Source: Lachnospiraceae bacterium
Lineage (GTDB): Bacteria > Bacillota > Clostridia > Lachnospirales > Lachnospiraceae
Length of the DNA: 64,000 nucleotides
Direction: 5' to 3'
NCBI GenBank assembly: GCA_009774245.1
Contig: VSNM01000016.1
Location: 4,070-68,069, forward strand
Part shown: in pieces, positions 9,260-17,132 of the stretch
Layout: each line of letters starts with the position of its first letter
Position numbering within the stretch: position 1 is the stretch's first letter
Notes under the pieces: model-generated
Seen by the model: the letters and a program-made list of their open reading frames with translations, nothing else
The model's database searches: none
What the model was told of the DNA's origin: nothing
Position numbers and translations under genes: made by a program

Positions 9260-10042
9260 TTATGACACCAGTGTCATTTTTCGTTTTAAATATGCGTTCA
9301 TCTTCTCCCGTATCCGCGCAAACTGTTCCTCCGTCTCGGGCAGCTCTGAGCGAAAATCCATCAGTCTGTCCAGATACCCCTGCTCATGCACAATCTGACA
9401 GCTCACCGGATACACCAGCTCATAAACCAGTGAGATATGTCCGACTACATTGTCAACAGGCGTTCGCTTCAAACTCCTGAGTATGCAGTGCTCCTCATAA
9501 AATGCCTGCATGACCTCCTCTGTCACTTTGCAATGCTTCAGGTCATACGTCGTCACATTGTAAATTTCCTCGATGGGCACGATCACATTGACTTTCAAAA
9601 TATCGATTTTGTCCGCATCGCGGAGCAGATCAGCGAACTTCCTCTCGCGCGGCGTATAATCGTCGGGGACGCGGTATGCACTGTGACAGCGCACTGCTTT
9701 CTCGAGCAGTTCATCCTCCGACGCGTCCTCCACATAATCCCTGATCTTTCCCTCCTTGAACAAGATGTCCGCGCCAAACTCCGCGTGATCGATGGACTGC
9801 GCGTCGATAAATGTGCCATACTGTCTCAACTGCTCAAAGCGCCCCACATCATGCAGCAGCCCGGTCAGCCATGACAGCTCGATCTCATCTTCGTCAAATC
9901 CCGACTGCACGGCAATCTGCTCACACAACGCGCATACCCTGTATGTATGGTCGATTTTTAACTTTACTTTCTCATCCGTGACATCATACTTTTTTGTGTA
10001 TTCCTCAAATGCTGTCAACGCTTTCTGCCTGTCAATTTTCAT
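9260..10042 (-). CDS. HD-domain metal-dependent phosphohydrolase
   Basis: About 260 residues. HD-superfamily residues are visible: DHTYRV early, LLHDVGRFEQ with the His-Asp pair, a His in CHSAYRVP, and RDADKIDIL as the downstream Asp. The family hydrolyses phosphate esters of nucleotides or signalling nucleotides; no partner domain reveals the substrate. The start at ATG 10042 is preceded by AGGGGAG; the longer frame to 10111 has no such site. The stop lies 50 nt from the Vsr-like gene start, but composition changes here from AT-rich to GC-richer, suggesting this gene belongs to the host backbone. Confidence 0.85.
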   Translation of the reverse strand: MKIDRQKALTAFEEYTKKYDVTDEKVKLKIDHTYRVCALCEQIAVQSGFDEDEIELSWLTGLLHDVGRFEQLRQYGTFIDAQSIDHAEFGADILFKEGKIRDYVEDASEDELLEKAVRCHSAYRVPDDYTPRERKFADLLRDADKIDILKVNVIVPIEEIYNVTTYDLKHCKVTEEVMQAFYEEHCILRSLKRTPVDNVVGHISLVYELVYPVSCQIVHEQGYLDRLMDFRSELPETEEQFARIREKMNAYLKRKMTLVS

Positions 10043-10135
10043 TTTCCAACTCCCCTGCCCCAGATAAACCGGAGCCAAAATTCTTAACGGATACCCTGTG
10101 ACAAATAACATATCTACTCGCGCCAGCCAAGTCCC

Positions 10136-10981
10136 TCAATACCAATAATGATGCCACTTCCTGACAATCTTCTCCGCCTGCGGCAATTCCAGCCCAGTGA
10201 TTCGGCTCAGCTCATACACCGCCTGCATCAGCTCGACGTGCTCAATCAGTCCATTTACCCGCGCTAACTGTGATTTATCATAAACGACATTGTCGATCGT
10301 GATCTGTGTCTGATGCCTGCCTCTCCTTCTCCAGTAAATCCAGACTGCTATGCTGCCTGCGACCATGACAACGCCCGCCGCGCTGCAGACCAGCCCGCCG
10401 ATACACGCCCTCCTCGATGCCGCGATATCCCGCTCCTCTATGTAATACGGAAGCGCCTGTCCCTCCAATCCCGCTTTCTCAAGCCATGCCTGAAATGTGT
10501 GATACTGCGCCTCACTCATTTCGAATAAAAATCCTTCCACGAAAATGGGTTCTGCGTTCTCATCCGGCGGCGTCAGGGGCTCGCTTTTTACATTGACACC
10601 CCGCTCCGTGACATCATATGCCGTTCTTCCGGCCATTTGCCCAAACAGCCCTTTCCTGCCCCTGGTCTCCCTGATTCCAATATAATAGATGCTGCCGCCT
10701 GTGTCAATCGGCAATACATAATAATATGCAATGTCCGTGATATAGTCGTCATATGTATAATCATATCTTCCACACAGTTCATGAATCGTACCGTTTACAA
10801 CTTCCATATCCTCAAGCTGTGACACATCGCACGAGCCCGAAAACAAGTCAACCGGTTCCTGCAGCGCCGCAAACCGCCAGCTCCATCCACCCGCACCAAC
10901 CAGAACCACCTCAAGCAGCAAAAAACTACATCCTAAGCAGAATGCTATGATCGCAAACACCACCCCTACTCTGGTTTTCAT
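10136..10981 (-). CDS. Hypothetical two-TM membrane protein
   Basis: A 281-residue protein I do not recognise. The N-terminus is a membrane segment (about residues 7-30). An extracytoplasmic domain of about 150 residues follows, then a second membrane segment (about residues 192-215, CIGGLVCSAAGVVMVAGS) and a basic RRRGRHQ stop-transfer. A cytoplasmic tail follows that includes LPQAEKIVRKWHHYWY. AAGGAG precedes ATG 10981 closely. It lies head-to-tail with the HD gene, separated by 93 nt. No enzymatic motif is visible. Confidence 0.7.
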   Translation of the reverse strand: MKTRVGVVFAIIAFCLGCSFLLLEVVLVGAGGWSWRFAALQEPVDLFSGSCDVSQLEDMEVVNGTIHELCGRYDYTYDDYITDIAYYYVLPIDTGGSIYYIGIRETRGRKGLFGQMAGRTAYDVTERGVNVKSEPLTPPDENAEPIFVEGFLFEMSEAQYHTFQAWLEKAGLEGQALPYYIEERDIAASRRACIGGLVCSAAGVVMVAGSIAVWIYWRRRGRHQTQITIDNVVYDKSQLARVNGLIEHVELMQAVYELSRITGLELPQAEKIVRKWHHYWY

Positions 10982-11044
10982 CGTCTCCTTATCCTATTCC
11001 TTTCCCTGCACTCCGTTTAGTTAACAATGGATTTTATAGGCTCT

Positions 11045-11626
11045 TCAATTTTTTACATAATTGGGCAGATACCGAATCAACTGGTCAACCTCTTCTTTCT
11101 GGTAAACCCCAAGCGGCGTCGCCCCTGTATTATCCTCCCACGGTTTTGTCTCCATCGCGCCGACAATCCGGTCTACATGGATATGCATTTTTGTCCTTCC
11201 CAGCCGAAACACCAGCTTCACACCCTCGCTCCGTACCCGATATTTCAGACGGGTATAGCTCCAGTCAATCGGAAGCACATCCTTACAGATCAGTGTTCCA
11301 TCTGTCCGCATCACATACGAGACCACCACGATATCGCGCTCATTAAAGCACACAATATACGGGTAAGAATACCAGAGATAGCGCCCTGCCAGCATTCGGT
11401 AATATCCGACAGCATACGTATAATCAGGGTAATATTCCTTCATCACGATCTGCATGAAATCCTGCATACGCTGTTTGTCCCGACCAGTCTGCCGCTGCTC
11501 TTTCATATATTTCTTTTCCTCGGCGCTGCCATAAATATTGAACCCAATCATGCCAATCGGCAAGGCAATATACAATACGACGCATATTCCGCCAACAATT
11601 GAAAAAATAATTCCTACCAAACTCAT
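11045..11626 (-). CDS. Hypothetical membrane-anchored protein
   Basis: A 193-residue protein with one N-terminal membrane segment (about residues 3-30) followed by a soluble domain with DFMQIVMKEYYPDY and many aromatic residues. I do not recognise the family. GGAG lies 7 nt before the ATG, and the start overlaps the stop of the upstream macrodomain gene by 4 nt (ATGA), so the two are translationally coupled. Confidence 0.7.
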   Translation of the reverse strand: MSLVGIIFSIVGGICVVLYIALPIGMIGFNIYGSAEEKKYMKEQRQTGRDKQRMQDFMQIVMKEYYPDYTYAVGYYRMLAGRYLWYSYPYIVCFNERDIVVVSYVMRTDGTLICKDVLPIDWSYTRLKYRVRSEGVKLVFRLGRTKMHIHVDRIVGAMETKPWEDNTGATPLGVYQKEEVDQLIRYLPNYVKN

Positions 11627-12156
11627 ATAGAATCTCCATTGTTTATCATCTGCACGGCATCCCTGTACGCCGCCTCCGTCCTGTCATCGAACAGCACCCA
11701 CAAAACCATGTCAAATAATCCCGATTTTTCCTTTAAAAGTCTGTTAACAGTCGCAACTGCAATCTTCGCCGCGCGCTCCACCGGAAACGCGTAGATTCCT
11801 GTCGATATGGAAGGAAACGCGATCGTCCTGATGCCGTGCTTTGCCGCCAGCTCCAGTGAATTTTGGTAGCAGTCCGACAGCAGTTTGTCCTCGTTGTGGC
11901 TCCCTCCGTTCCAGACCGGCCCGACCGTGTGAATGATATATTGGCAGGGAAGCCGGTACGCCTTTGTGATCTTAGCCTGTCCCGTCTTGCAGCCGCCCAG
12001 CAGCCGGCACTCGGACAATAGCTCCGGTCCCGCCGCCCTGTGAATCGCGCCGTCAACACCCCCGCCGCCTAACAGGCTGCTGTTTGCCGCGTTGACGATC
12101 GCCTCTACATTGTCAATCTTTGTGATGTCGCCTTTGATCAATTGAATCATATCCAT
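11623..12156 (-). CDS. Macrodomain protein (ADP-ribose / O-acetyl-ADP-ribose hydrolase type)
   Basis: About 177 residues forming one macrodomain. Diagnostic pieces: IVNAANSSLLGGGGVDGAIH (the ADP-ribose loop and catalytic-region Asn/Asp), YIIHTVGPVWNGG, and IAFPSISTGIYAFP. Members of this class remove ADP-ribose or acetyl groups from ADP-ribose adducts. AAAGGG lies 8 nt before ATG 12156; an alternative Met is two codons further in and the longest frame begins at 12177. It is coupled to the downstream membrane protein by a 4-nt overlap. Specific substrate is not visible. Confidence 0.92.
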   Translation of the reverse strand: MDMIQLIKGDITKIDNVEAIVNAANSSLLGGGGVDGAIHRAAGPELLSECRLLGGCKTGQAKITKAYRLPCQYIIHTVGPVWNGGSHNEDKLLSDCYQNSLELAAKHGIRTIAFPSISTGIYAFPVERAAKIAVATVNRLLKEKSGLFDMVLWVLFDDRTEAAYRDAVQMINNGDSI

Positions 12157-12184
12157 CTTCGTCGCCCTTTCTGTCATCTAAATC

Positions 12185-12213
12185 GAGTAGTGAGAAAAGT
12201 TTTCCCCTACTCA
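12185..12213. terminator. GAGTAGGGGAAAA-type hairpin between minus-strand genes
   Basis: An inverted repeat (GAGTAGTGAGAAAA facing TTTTCCCCTACTC) that contains the TGA stop of the 12211-12597 gene. It probably ends or attenuates that transcript. The same motif occurs at 14259 and 38637. Confidence 0.5.
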
Positions 12214-12597
12214 CCGCGCGTAAAAGTCCATATACCCCATCGCCTCCAAAATCGCGTCCCCGTCCCTAATTTCAAGCTCGCCAAGATCTGATGCATGGCA
12301 GCGGTTGGCAAAAACATACTCTATCATCTGTCCGGCAAAATACGGCCTGCACAGATTCAATACACACGGTTCGCCTTTGTATAGACAGGGCGTGCCTTCT
12401 GCCGTATAGACATCTATATTCATATTCGGCGCATATCTGGTAAAATACACCCGAACCTTCAACCGCTGATTCTCTTCTGGTACAAATAAGTAATAAGAAT
12501 ACGGATAGTTTGCAAAATCCATATTGTCATAATAATAATTCCACAGATATCCTTTTTCCTTTACGACAATATATCTCAACTTTTTGCGGTTTTTCAT
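12211..12597 (-). CDS. Hypothetical protein, 128 aa
   Basis: A short protein rich in Tyr and aromatic residues (YLWNYYYDNMDFANYPYSYY near the N-terminus), with three scattered Cys (TPCLYKGEPC, LNLC). No signal peptide or membrane segment is evident. I do not recognise it. GGAGGTG lies 6 nt before ATG 12597. The stop codon is inside the hairpin at 12185-12213. It precedes the macrodomain gene on the same strand. Confidence 0.6.
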   Translation of the reverse strand: MKNRKKLRYIVVKEKGYLWNYYYDNMDFANYPYSYYLFVPEENQRLKVRVYFTRYAPNMNIDVYTAEGTPCLYKGEPCVLNLCRPYFAGQMIEYVFANRCHASDLGELEIRDGDAILEAMGYMDFYAR

Positions 12598-12751
12598 GGC
12601 AACACCTCCGCTGATTCTCTTGCGAATCCCTTATTTCATTATCAAGCAAAAAACAAATGTTGTCAATTCATAATTTTATCTCCACCATTTGACGGTATGC
12701 AGAGAGTTACAATCCACATCCTTTTATAATCCGGTATTTTCCAACAACTTC

Positions 12752-12915
12752 TAGTACTCCATCCAGTTAGAAATTGGAGTATGGGGCTGCATGTTTCGTG
12801 CCAGTGCTAGGCAAAATTTCGACGGCGATGCGGTGGCATCGTCTAGAAATTTTAACGACGCAATGGTGCGGAACAGGTAGTTCCAGACTTCAATTTCTAG
12901 CCGGATGGAGTACTA
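12752..12915. repeat. 164-bp long inverted-repeat element
   Basis: The outer ends are TAGTACTCCATCC and its complement. The complementarity continues imperfectly for about 50 nt on each side, and the centre contains another hairpin (CGATGC facing GCATCG, flanked by AAAATTT and AAATTTT). The whole unit can fold into one long stem. It has no coding sequence and lies in the gap between two small minus-strand genes, so it looks like a MITE-like or structured repeat. The gap 12598-12928 holds nothing else that I can see. Confidence 0.75.
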
Positions 12916-12928
12916 ACGCTAAAAACAA

Positions 12929-13282
12929 TTATACCGTTTTCTCGCACTGCTCAATAAAGTTATCTATGAGATATTTATCAATCTCCTTCAAATTATCATA
13001 AATACGGGAAAAACAGTCTAAAGCTGCCTGATCCCTGACCAAAAAGAGCGCGGCCGCTGCCAGATGCCCTATTTGATACGGTCCTACTGCTTTCCATCCG
13101 CTCAGCAAAGACGCAATTTTTTTAAGTGCCCCTACTATCGATTCATCGCAATATTTTCTTTCTATTATTTTCAAAACAGCCATTCCGATGACATTGATTT
13201 GATTGCTATTAAGACAGTCTATTAGTTCTTCATTTTTTATGGAATCGTTTATCAGTTTCTTAGCCATCTCGTTGTATTTCAA
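12929..13282 (-). CDS. Hypothetical all-helical protein, TTG start
   Basis: A 117-residue helical protein (MAVLKIIERKYCDESIV, LAAAALFLVRD), possibly of HEAT-like or immunity-protein type, though I cannot assign a family. The first codon is TTG 13282 preceded by GGAGGGG at a good distance. Its 3' end lies 13 nt from the 164-bp inverted-repeat element. Confidence 0.6.
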   Translation of the reverse strand: MKYNEMAKKLINDSIKNEELIDCLNSNQINVIGMAVLKIIERKYCDESIVGALKKIASLLSGWKAVGPYQIGHLAAAALFLVRDQAALDCFSRIYDNLKEIDKYLIDNFIEQCEKTV

Positions 13283-13312
13283 TTGCAGCCCCTCCTATAT
13301 TTCAATAATCAT

Positions 13313-13374
13313 GTTACAATTCACACCCCATCATAATCTGACAACTATTTATGCATTTGGGTGTGAATTATAAC
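13313..13374. repeat. GTTACAATTCACACC inverted-repeat element, copy 1
   Basis: Sixteen-base arms GTTACAATTCACACCC and GGGTGTGAATTATAAC enclose a 30-nt loop. A second copy with near-identical arms lies at 14799-14861. It sits upstream of the 117-aa gene in an otherwise featureless gap (13283-13515). Confidence 0.75.
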
Positions 13375-13515
13375 AAATATTGCACACAAATTGATAAAGG
13401 GCATCAATTTGGCGCATGTTTTTCACCACTTTTGTTGGCAACTGAACAGTAACATAATCATAGCATACCCAAGAAACTGTAATCAAATATAATTGATTGG
13501 CTCCCACTTACTGTA

Positions 13516-14076
13516 TTAAAATATTCCCTGGCACTGGTTGTACCAATTTTTTGCATTTTCAAAATTACTGATTTTTTTCATATCCGTTTCATCCTGAATT
13601 TGTTTCTTTATTTCATTTACGATTAACGGATGATTCTCAAACTGATCGTATTCAAAAGATTCATCTTCATTCAAATAAACTAAAATAAAATCCAGGGTAA
13701 GTAACCGAAACGCTTCTTCGTACACCGGCTCATCAATCAGATAGTTAAGCCATTCCTCTATATGACTCGCAAATATATTAGTCATACACAATTCATATGT
13801 ATACTCCATCCCATTACAAAGATTATCCGATCTTATTTTTTCGTGAAAATACCATATACTATCGTCTGTCTCCATATCACTTAGAACAACTGTCCAGCAT
13901 TGGTCCATCAACTCACGATATTGCACGCTCCTATCCCATATCTTTCCATGGGCTAACCGCTTGTAAGTATTAAATTGTCTTTCCAGACACATGATAGCCA
14001 AAATTCTTTTTTGTGTTTGCGTATATATAGACATTCTTTTTTCATTTTCAATTTTATATCGATCTAAAAAATTCAT
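13516..14076 (-). CDS. Hypothetical protein, 186 aa
   Basis: A soluble, helical, acidic protein with many aromatic residues. It has no signal or membrane segment and I do not recognise the family. Size, acidity and the company of other orphan small genes fit immunity-type or DUF proteins seen in accessory stretches, but that is only inference. AAGGAG lies 13 nt before ATG 14076, a rather long spacing. Confidence 0.6.
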   Translation of the reverse strand: MNFLDRYKIENEKRMSIYTQTQKRILAIMCLERQFNTYKRLAHGKIWDRSVQYRELMDQCWTVVLSDMETDDSIWYFHEKIRSDNLCNGMEYTYELCMTNIFASHIEEWLNYLIDEPVYEEAFRLLTLDFILVYLNEDESFEYDQFENHPLIVNEIKKQIQDETDMKKISNFENAKNWYNQCQGIF

Positions 14077-14258
14077 TACTTATCACCATACTCCTTCTAA
14101 ATATTACACTGATCAAACCTCTTGCAACCATTGATTTTGCTAAAAGTTCCGCGTTTTAAAGCTATGCCAGATTGCTCTAATTAGGTTGTCCGATTATACG
14201 CCTGACCACCCGCATGACTGCCACTTGCCTCAGTAGCAAAAAATAATAAGTAAAGAAT

Positions 14259-14289
14259 CGAGTAGGGAAGAGCCGTCTTCCCCTACTCG
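14259..14289. terminator. CGAGTAGGGAAGA hairpin
   Basis: CGAGTAGGGAAGA faces TCTTCCCCTACTCG around a GCCG loop. It belongs to the same motif family as 12185-12213 and 38637-38669. No gene ends here, so its role is unclear. Confidence 0.45.
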
Positions 14290-14351
14290 CGCGCCGGGCG
14301 TCCGTCAGCATGCAGACATATTTCATTTGGACGCCCGTGTGCATTAAGAAA

Positions 14352-14373
14352 AACACCGCCAAATGACGGTGTT
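14352..14373 (-). terminator. Rho-independent terminator on minus strand
   Basis: AACACCGCC faces GACGGTGTT (one mismatch) around AAAT. On the minus strand it is followed by TTTTTCTT. It is a good intrinsic terminator, but the only thing upstream of it is the tRNA-Gln and a 23-codon open frame (14396-14467). Confidence 0.7.
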
Positions 14374-14508
14374 CCCAATCCCAGTATGACAGTTTTTATA
14401 CCATTGCAACTAATTTCTGGTTTTTTGCTTTATTCTGCCATGTTTGTTTCAGTTGTTCTCTTGACATTTTCTTTACATCGTCAGGAACGACAACCCTTTT
14501 ATTCTAAA

Positions 14509-14534
14509 AGCCTGACAATCCGATTTGTCAGGCT
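14509..14534 (-). terminator. Terminator of tRNA-Gln
   Basis: AGCCTGACA faces TGTCAGGCT, followed on the minus strand by TTTTAG. It lies 5 nt after the tRNA 3' end. Confidence 0.75.
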
Positions 14535-14539
14535 TCCAG

Positions 14540-14611
14540 CAGCGCTACAAGGATTCGAACCTTGAAATGACGGAGTCAGAGTCCGTTGCCTTACCGTTTG
14601 GCGATAGCGCT
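14540..14611 (-). tRNA. tRNA-Gln (anticodon CTG)
   Basis: The minus strand folds as a tRNA: a seven-pair acceptor stem (AGCGCTA with TAGCGCT), a D-arm with CCAAACGGTAAGGC, an anticodon arm ACGGA-CTCTGAC-TCCGT giving anticodon CTG, and a T-arm with GGTTCGAATCC. The discriminator is G and CCA is not encoded. A promoter (14653-14681) and a terminator flank it, so it is a single-tRNA transcription unit. Confidence 0.93.
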
Positions 14612-14652
14612 ATCTTTATTTTATTCATGCACTGGTCTGTAGCACATTATTC

Positions 14653-14681
14653 AGTATATACCATGTGCAGGAAAAAAGCAA
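14653..14681 (-). promoter_or_regulatory. Sigma-A promoter of tRNA-Gln
   Basis: On the minus strand TTGCTT (14676-14681) is separated by 17 nt from TATACT (14653-14658), about 42 nt before the tRNA 5' end. Confidence 0.6.
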
Positions 14682-14798
14682 GTATTTTTTTCACTTTTTT
14701 TAATTTTTTTGTTTACGTGTTACTTTTCACACCCACACCAAAGTAGTGGGAATCATGCGCCAAAATGCTTGCACTTTAGCATTTTGTGTGCAAAATTT

Positions 14799-14861
14799 GT
14801 TATAATTCACACCTCAGTAACTTATAAGTTGATAAAAACTGACATAGGTGTGAATTGTAAC
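14799..14861. repeat. GTTACAATTCACACC inverted-repeat element, copy 2
   Basis: Arms GTTATAATTCACACCT and AGGTGTGAATTGTAAC enclose about 31 nt. The arms match the copy at 13313-13374, while the loops differ. A smaller hairpin (CAAAATGCT facing AGCATTTTG) lies just before it at about 14761-14786. The rest of 14612-14878 holds only the tRNA promoter. Confidence 0.75.
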
Positions 14862-14878
14862 GTTTACGTCCCCGTCTA

Positions 14879-15709
14879 CTACGCCCTCTGAAAAACCATT
14901 GCCTGAAACACAGCCGTCTTGTCCCCGTCCCTGCAGGAAAACTGCATGTGTGTTCCCCTCACCTGACAAAATCCCACATGCTCCAATGCGCGGAGCAGAC
15001 CTGCATATGCGCTGTCATCCTCATAGCGCTCCACACTGACCAGATACCCTTTGTCCCTGACCAGAGCCGCCAGCTCCCCCGCATACGCTCTATGCCGCCC
15101 GGTATGCTCCTCCACCGGCAGTGCGGCCGGCTGCGGCTCCTCACAGAGCGGTCTCCACACCACATTCTCATGCACTGTGCGGCAGGAAAACAGTGTGTCA
15201 CATTTTTCCTGAATCGGTGCTGCCCCGCTGATAAAATGCACATTATTAATATGAAGCTTCGCCGCCAGCCCCTCCGCCACAGAGACAGCATTTGGAGACA
15301 GCTCCAGGCCCGTGACAGCCGCGTCGGGATGCCGCAGTGCGATAAAACAGGTCAGAATCCCGTTTCCGCAGCCGATATCGCAGATGTCGCCTGCCAAAAA
15401 GGAGTCATATCGAACCAGATACTCCATCACTCTCCGGAAAAACACGCGGTCATAAAAAGACGATGCCAGCAGACTCATCTGCTGACTCTGATTCAGATAT
15501 TCGACTAGCTCCTGCTGGCGATGAAGATATGGCGTATCGCCTGCCCCGTACACCAGCCGCTCCTCCGACTGGTCATACAGCTTCGTCAGACGTTCAATAT
15601 GTCTTTCTCCCTCATCCTGCCCGAAGGCTTCCGTCAATGCCGTATCCAGCTCTGTGATCTTGCGGATACCAACCTGGGAAAGATACTCTTTTATATCCAC
15701 ATCCGGCAT
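14879..15709 (-). CDS. Class I SAM-dependent methyltransferase
   Basis: About 276 residues. The SAM-binding motif DIGCGNGILTCF lies near residue 113, followed by an acidic strand end (VTGLELSPNAVSVAE). The N-terminal 100 residues are helical, a pattern of small-molecule or protein methyltransferases. The C-terminal half (YLVSVERYEDD ... FQAMVFQRA) is the remainder of the Rossmann-like fold. The substrate is not evident. Two adjacent Met codons are possible starts; I take the second, with AAGGAATGGTGG upstream. Its stop is 17 nt from an inverted-repeat element. Confidence 0.8.
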   Translation of the reverse strand: MPDVDIKEYLSQVGIRKITELDTALTEAFGQDEGERHIERLTKLYDQSEERLVYGAGDTPYLHRQQELVEYLNQSQQMSLLASSFYDRVFFRRVMEYLVRYDSFLAGDICDIGCGNGILTCFIALRHPDAAVTGLELSPNAVSVAEGLAAKLHINNVHFISGAAPIQEKCDTLFSCRTVHENVVWRPLCEEPQPAALPVEEHTGRHRAYAGELAALVRDKGYLVSVERYEDDSAYAGLLRALEHVGFCQVRGTHMQFSCRDGDKTAVFQAMVFQRA

Positions 15710-15834
15710 CATTCCACCATTCCTTCCTCAAATACATTTCTGATATCATCTTACCATTTTTCCGGCATTTCGGCAATACCTGTAATCGTATCCCTTCTAT
15801 ATCTATACCTCATCTATACCTCATCTATACCTCT

Positions 15835-16347
15835 CTATGCCATCGGCTTCTCGAGAATCAACCGCACTGTATCGGACTCTACCTGAAAGAAAAACGGCAT
15901 TCCCGGCTGGGAATCATCATACGTTCCGACATACTGCCGGAACACTCCCCTGTCGGTCGTGGTATAATTCTCAGGATAACCTGATTCCGTAAAATCCCCG
16001 CCCCAGTCGACGAACGAATATACCGTCTGTTCATCCAGCTTCCATGTGATGGTTTTCGTGTCCGGATTATTGATGTAATAACCGCTGATCAGATCGCTCT
16101 CCGTCAGGTCCAGCGCCTTAACCCGCTCCGCGTTGTCACTCGTGACAAACTCGATCACGTCCACTATCACTGTACTGTCAGTCATATCCCGCAGGAAGGC
16201 GGCTACATACGTCTCGCCATCCTGATCTGTATAGACAGGACTATCCGCCGCGCCCGCACGCATATAAAGAGTGATCAGGCACACACAGCCTATGATAATC
16301 AATGCAATCACGGACAGGACGACTGTCTTTCTTGATTGACATTTCAT
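15835..16347 (-). CDS. Hypothetical membrane-anchored extracytoplasmic protein
   Basis: A 170-residue protein with a basic N-terminus (MKCQSRK) and one membrane segment (about residues 8-30, VVLSVIALIIIGCVCLITL). A beta-rich exported domain follows (ETYVAAFLRDMTDSTVIVDV ... FFFQVESDTVRLI). I do not recognise it. AAAGGAGG precedes the ATG. It lies 102 nt downstream of the LytTR regulator on the same strand and may be its target or partner. Confidence 0.65.
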   Translation of the reverse strand: MKCQSRKTVVLSVIALIIIGCVCLITLYMRAGAADSPVYTDQDGETYVAAFLRDMTDSTVIVDVIEFVTSDNAERVKALDLTESDLISGYYINNPDTKTITWKLDEQTVYSFVDWGGDFTESGYPENYTTTDRGVFRQYVGTYDDSQPGMPFFFQVESDTVRLILEKPMA

Positions 16348-16449
16348 ATTTCTAAAACCTCCTTTGTTTTGGCAGCGATCGCGTATCTGACCGGCAGCTC
16401 CTCTGTCAGTCAGAGCTGCCCATGTCCCCTTTTCGGTCCCGACATAATA

Positions 16450-16827
16450 TCACGCGTCAGATACTTCGCTGCCTTCCAGGTAACCTTTGTACGCTTTCAC
16501 AAACTCATTGTACTTCTTCTTTGCCAGATAGACCTGGTCGCCGTTTGTGAGTGATACACTGTCCTTACTGTACCCGGTAATATGCGCCATGTTCACAATA
16601 TATGCCCGATGACATCGATAGAAGCCTTCCCCGAGTTGTCCCTCGAGCTCCTCCATCGTCGCATAGATCTCAATGCATTCCGGCGCTCCCACGGTGTGTA
16701 TTTCCACCTTTTTTGCCCTGCTCTCAATATACAGGATATCAGCCTGATCGAGCATGAGCTTCTTTGTCTTGAGAAACAATCCCTTTTTTGCATCGTTTTT
16801 GTTGTCGTTGACAGTCATGTCCAACAT
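16450..16827 (-). CDS. Stand-alone LytTR DNA-binding regulator
   Basis: A 125-residue protein consisting almost entirely of a LytTR domain: ILYIESRAKKVEIHT, YATMEELEGQL, FYRCHRAYIVNMAHI and YLAKKKYNEFVKAYKGYL. No receiver domain or membrane segment is present. Such orphan LytTR proteins often control a neighbouring membrane protein and commonly bind direct repeats. A hairpin (GGCAGCTC facing GAGCTGCC, 16393-16420) follows the gene but lacks a T-run. Confidence 0.9.
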   Translation of the reverse strand: MLDMTVNDNKNDAKKGLFLKTKKLMLDQADILYIESRAKKVEIHTVGAPECIEIYATMEELEGQLGEGFYRCHRAYIVNMAHITGYSKDSVSLTNGDQVYLAKKKYNEFVKAYKGYLEGSEVSDA

Positions 16828-16961
16828 CCACCACCTACCTTTTGTATTATATTTATCTATTATATCGGTAAAATTTTATTATTTTTCAGAAAAATGGCAC
16901 GAAATGACCACTTTTTTGGAACAAAAGGCAAAATTTACTCTTCCACATACTATTCACATAC

Positions 16962-16981
16962 TTATCCACATGTTATCCACA
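16962..16981. promoter_or_regulatory. Two tandem perfect DnaA boxes
   Basis: TTATCCACA occurs at 16962-16970 and again at 16973-16981, 11 bp apart on the same strand. A weaker match CTATTCACA lies at 16950-16958. They sit in the 305-bp divergent gap between the LytTR gene and the gene starting at 17133. The rest of that gap is AT-rich with no clear gene. Confidence 0.6.
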
Positions 16982-17132
16982 ATATGTGAACAAGTAGTTA
17001 CCGCTCACCCCATTCCTGTAACAATTCCCGTAACAAATGCCTTCGGCTTCCTGATTGACAATTCGCACAAAATACGCTACCTTATTAAATATAGGAACTG
17101 TAAACATATTTGAGCCGGCAGGAGGTATCTCT

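Noticed and set aside
14177..14362. A 61-codon minus-strand frame
   Set aside because: It runs through a hairpin and a terminator, has no ribosome binding site and no plausible protein pattern.
16393..16420. Terminator after the LytTR gene
   Set aside because: The 8-bp GC-rich stem is real, but no T-run follows on the minus strand, so it was not listed as a terminator.
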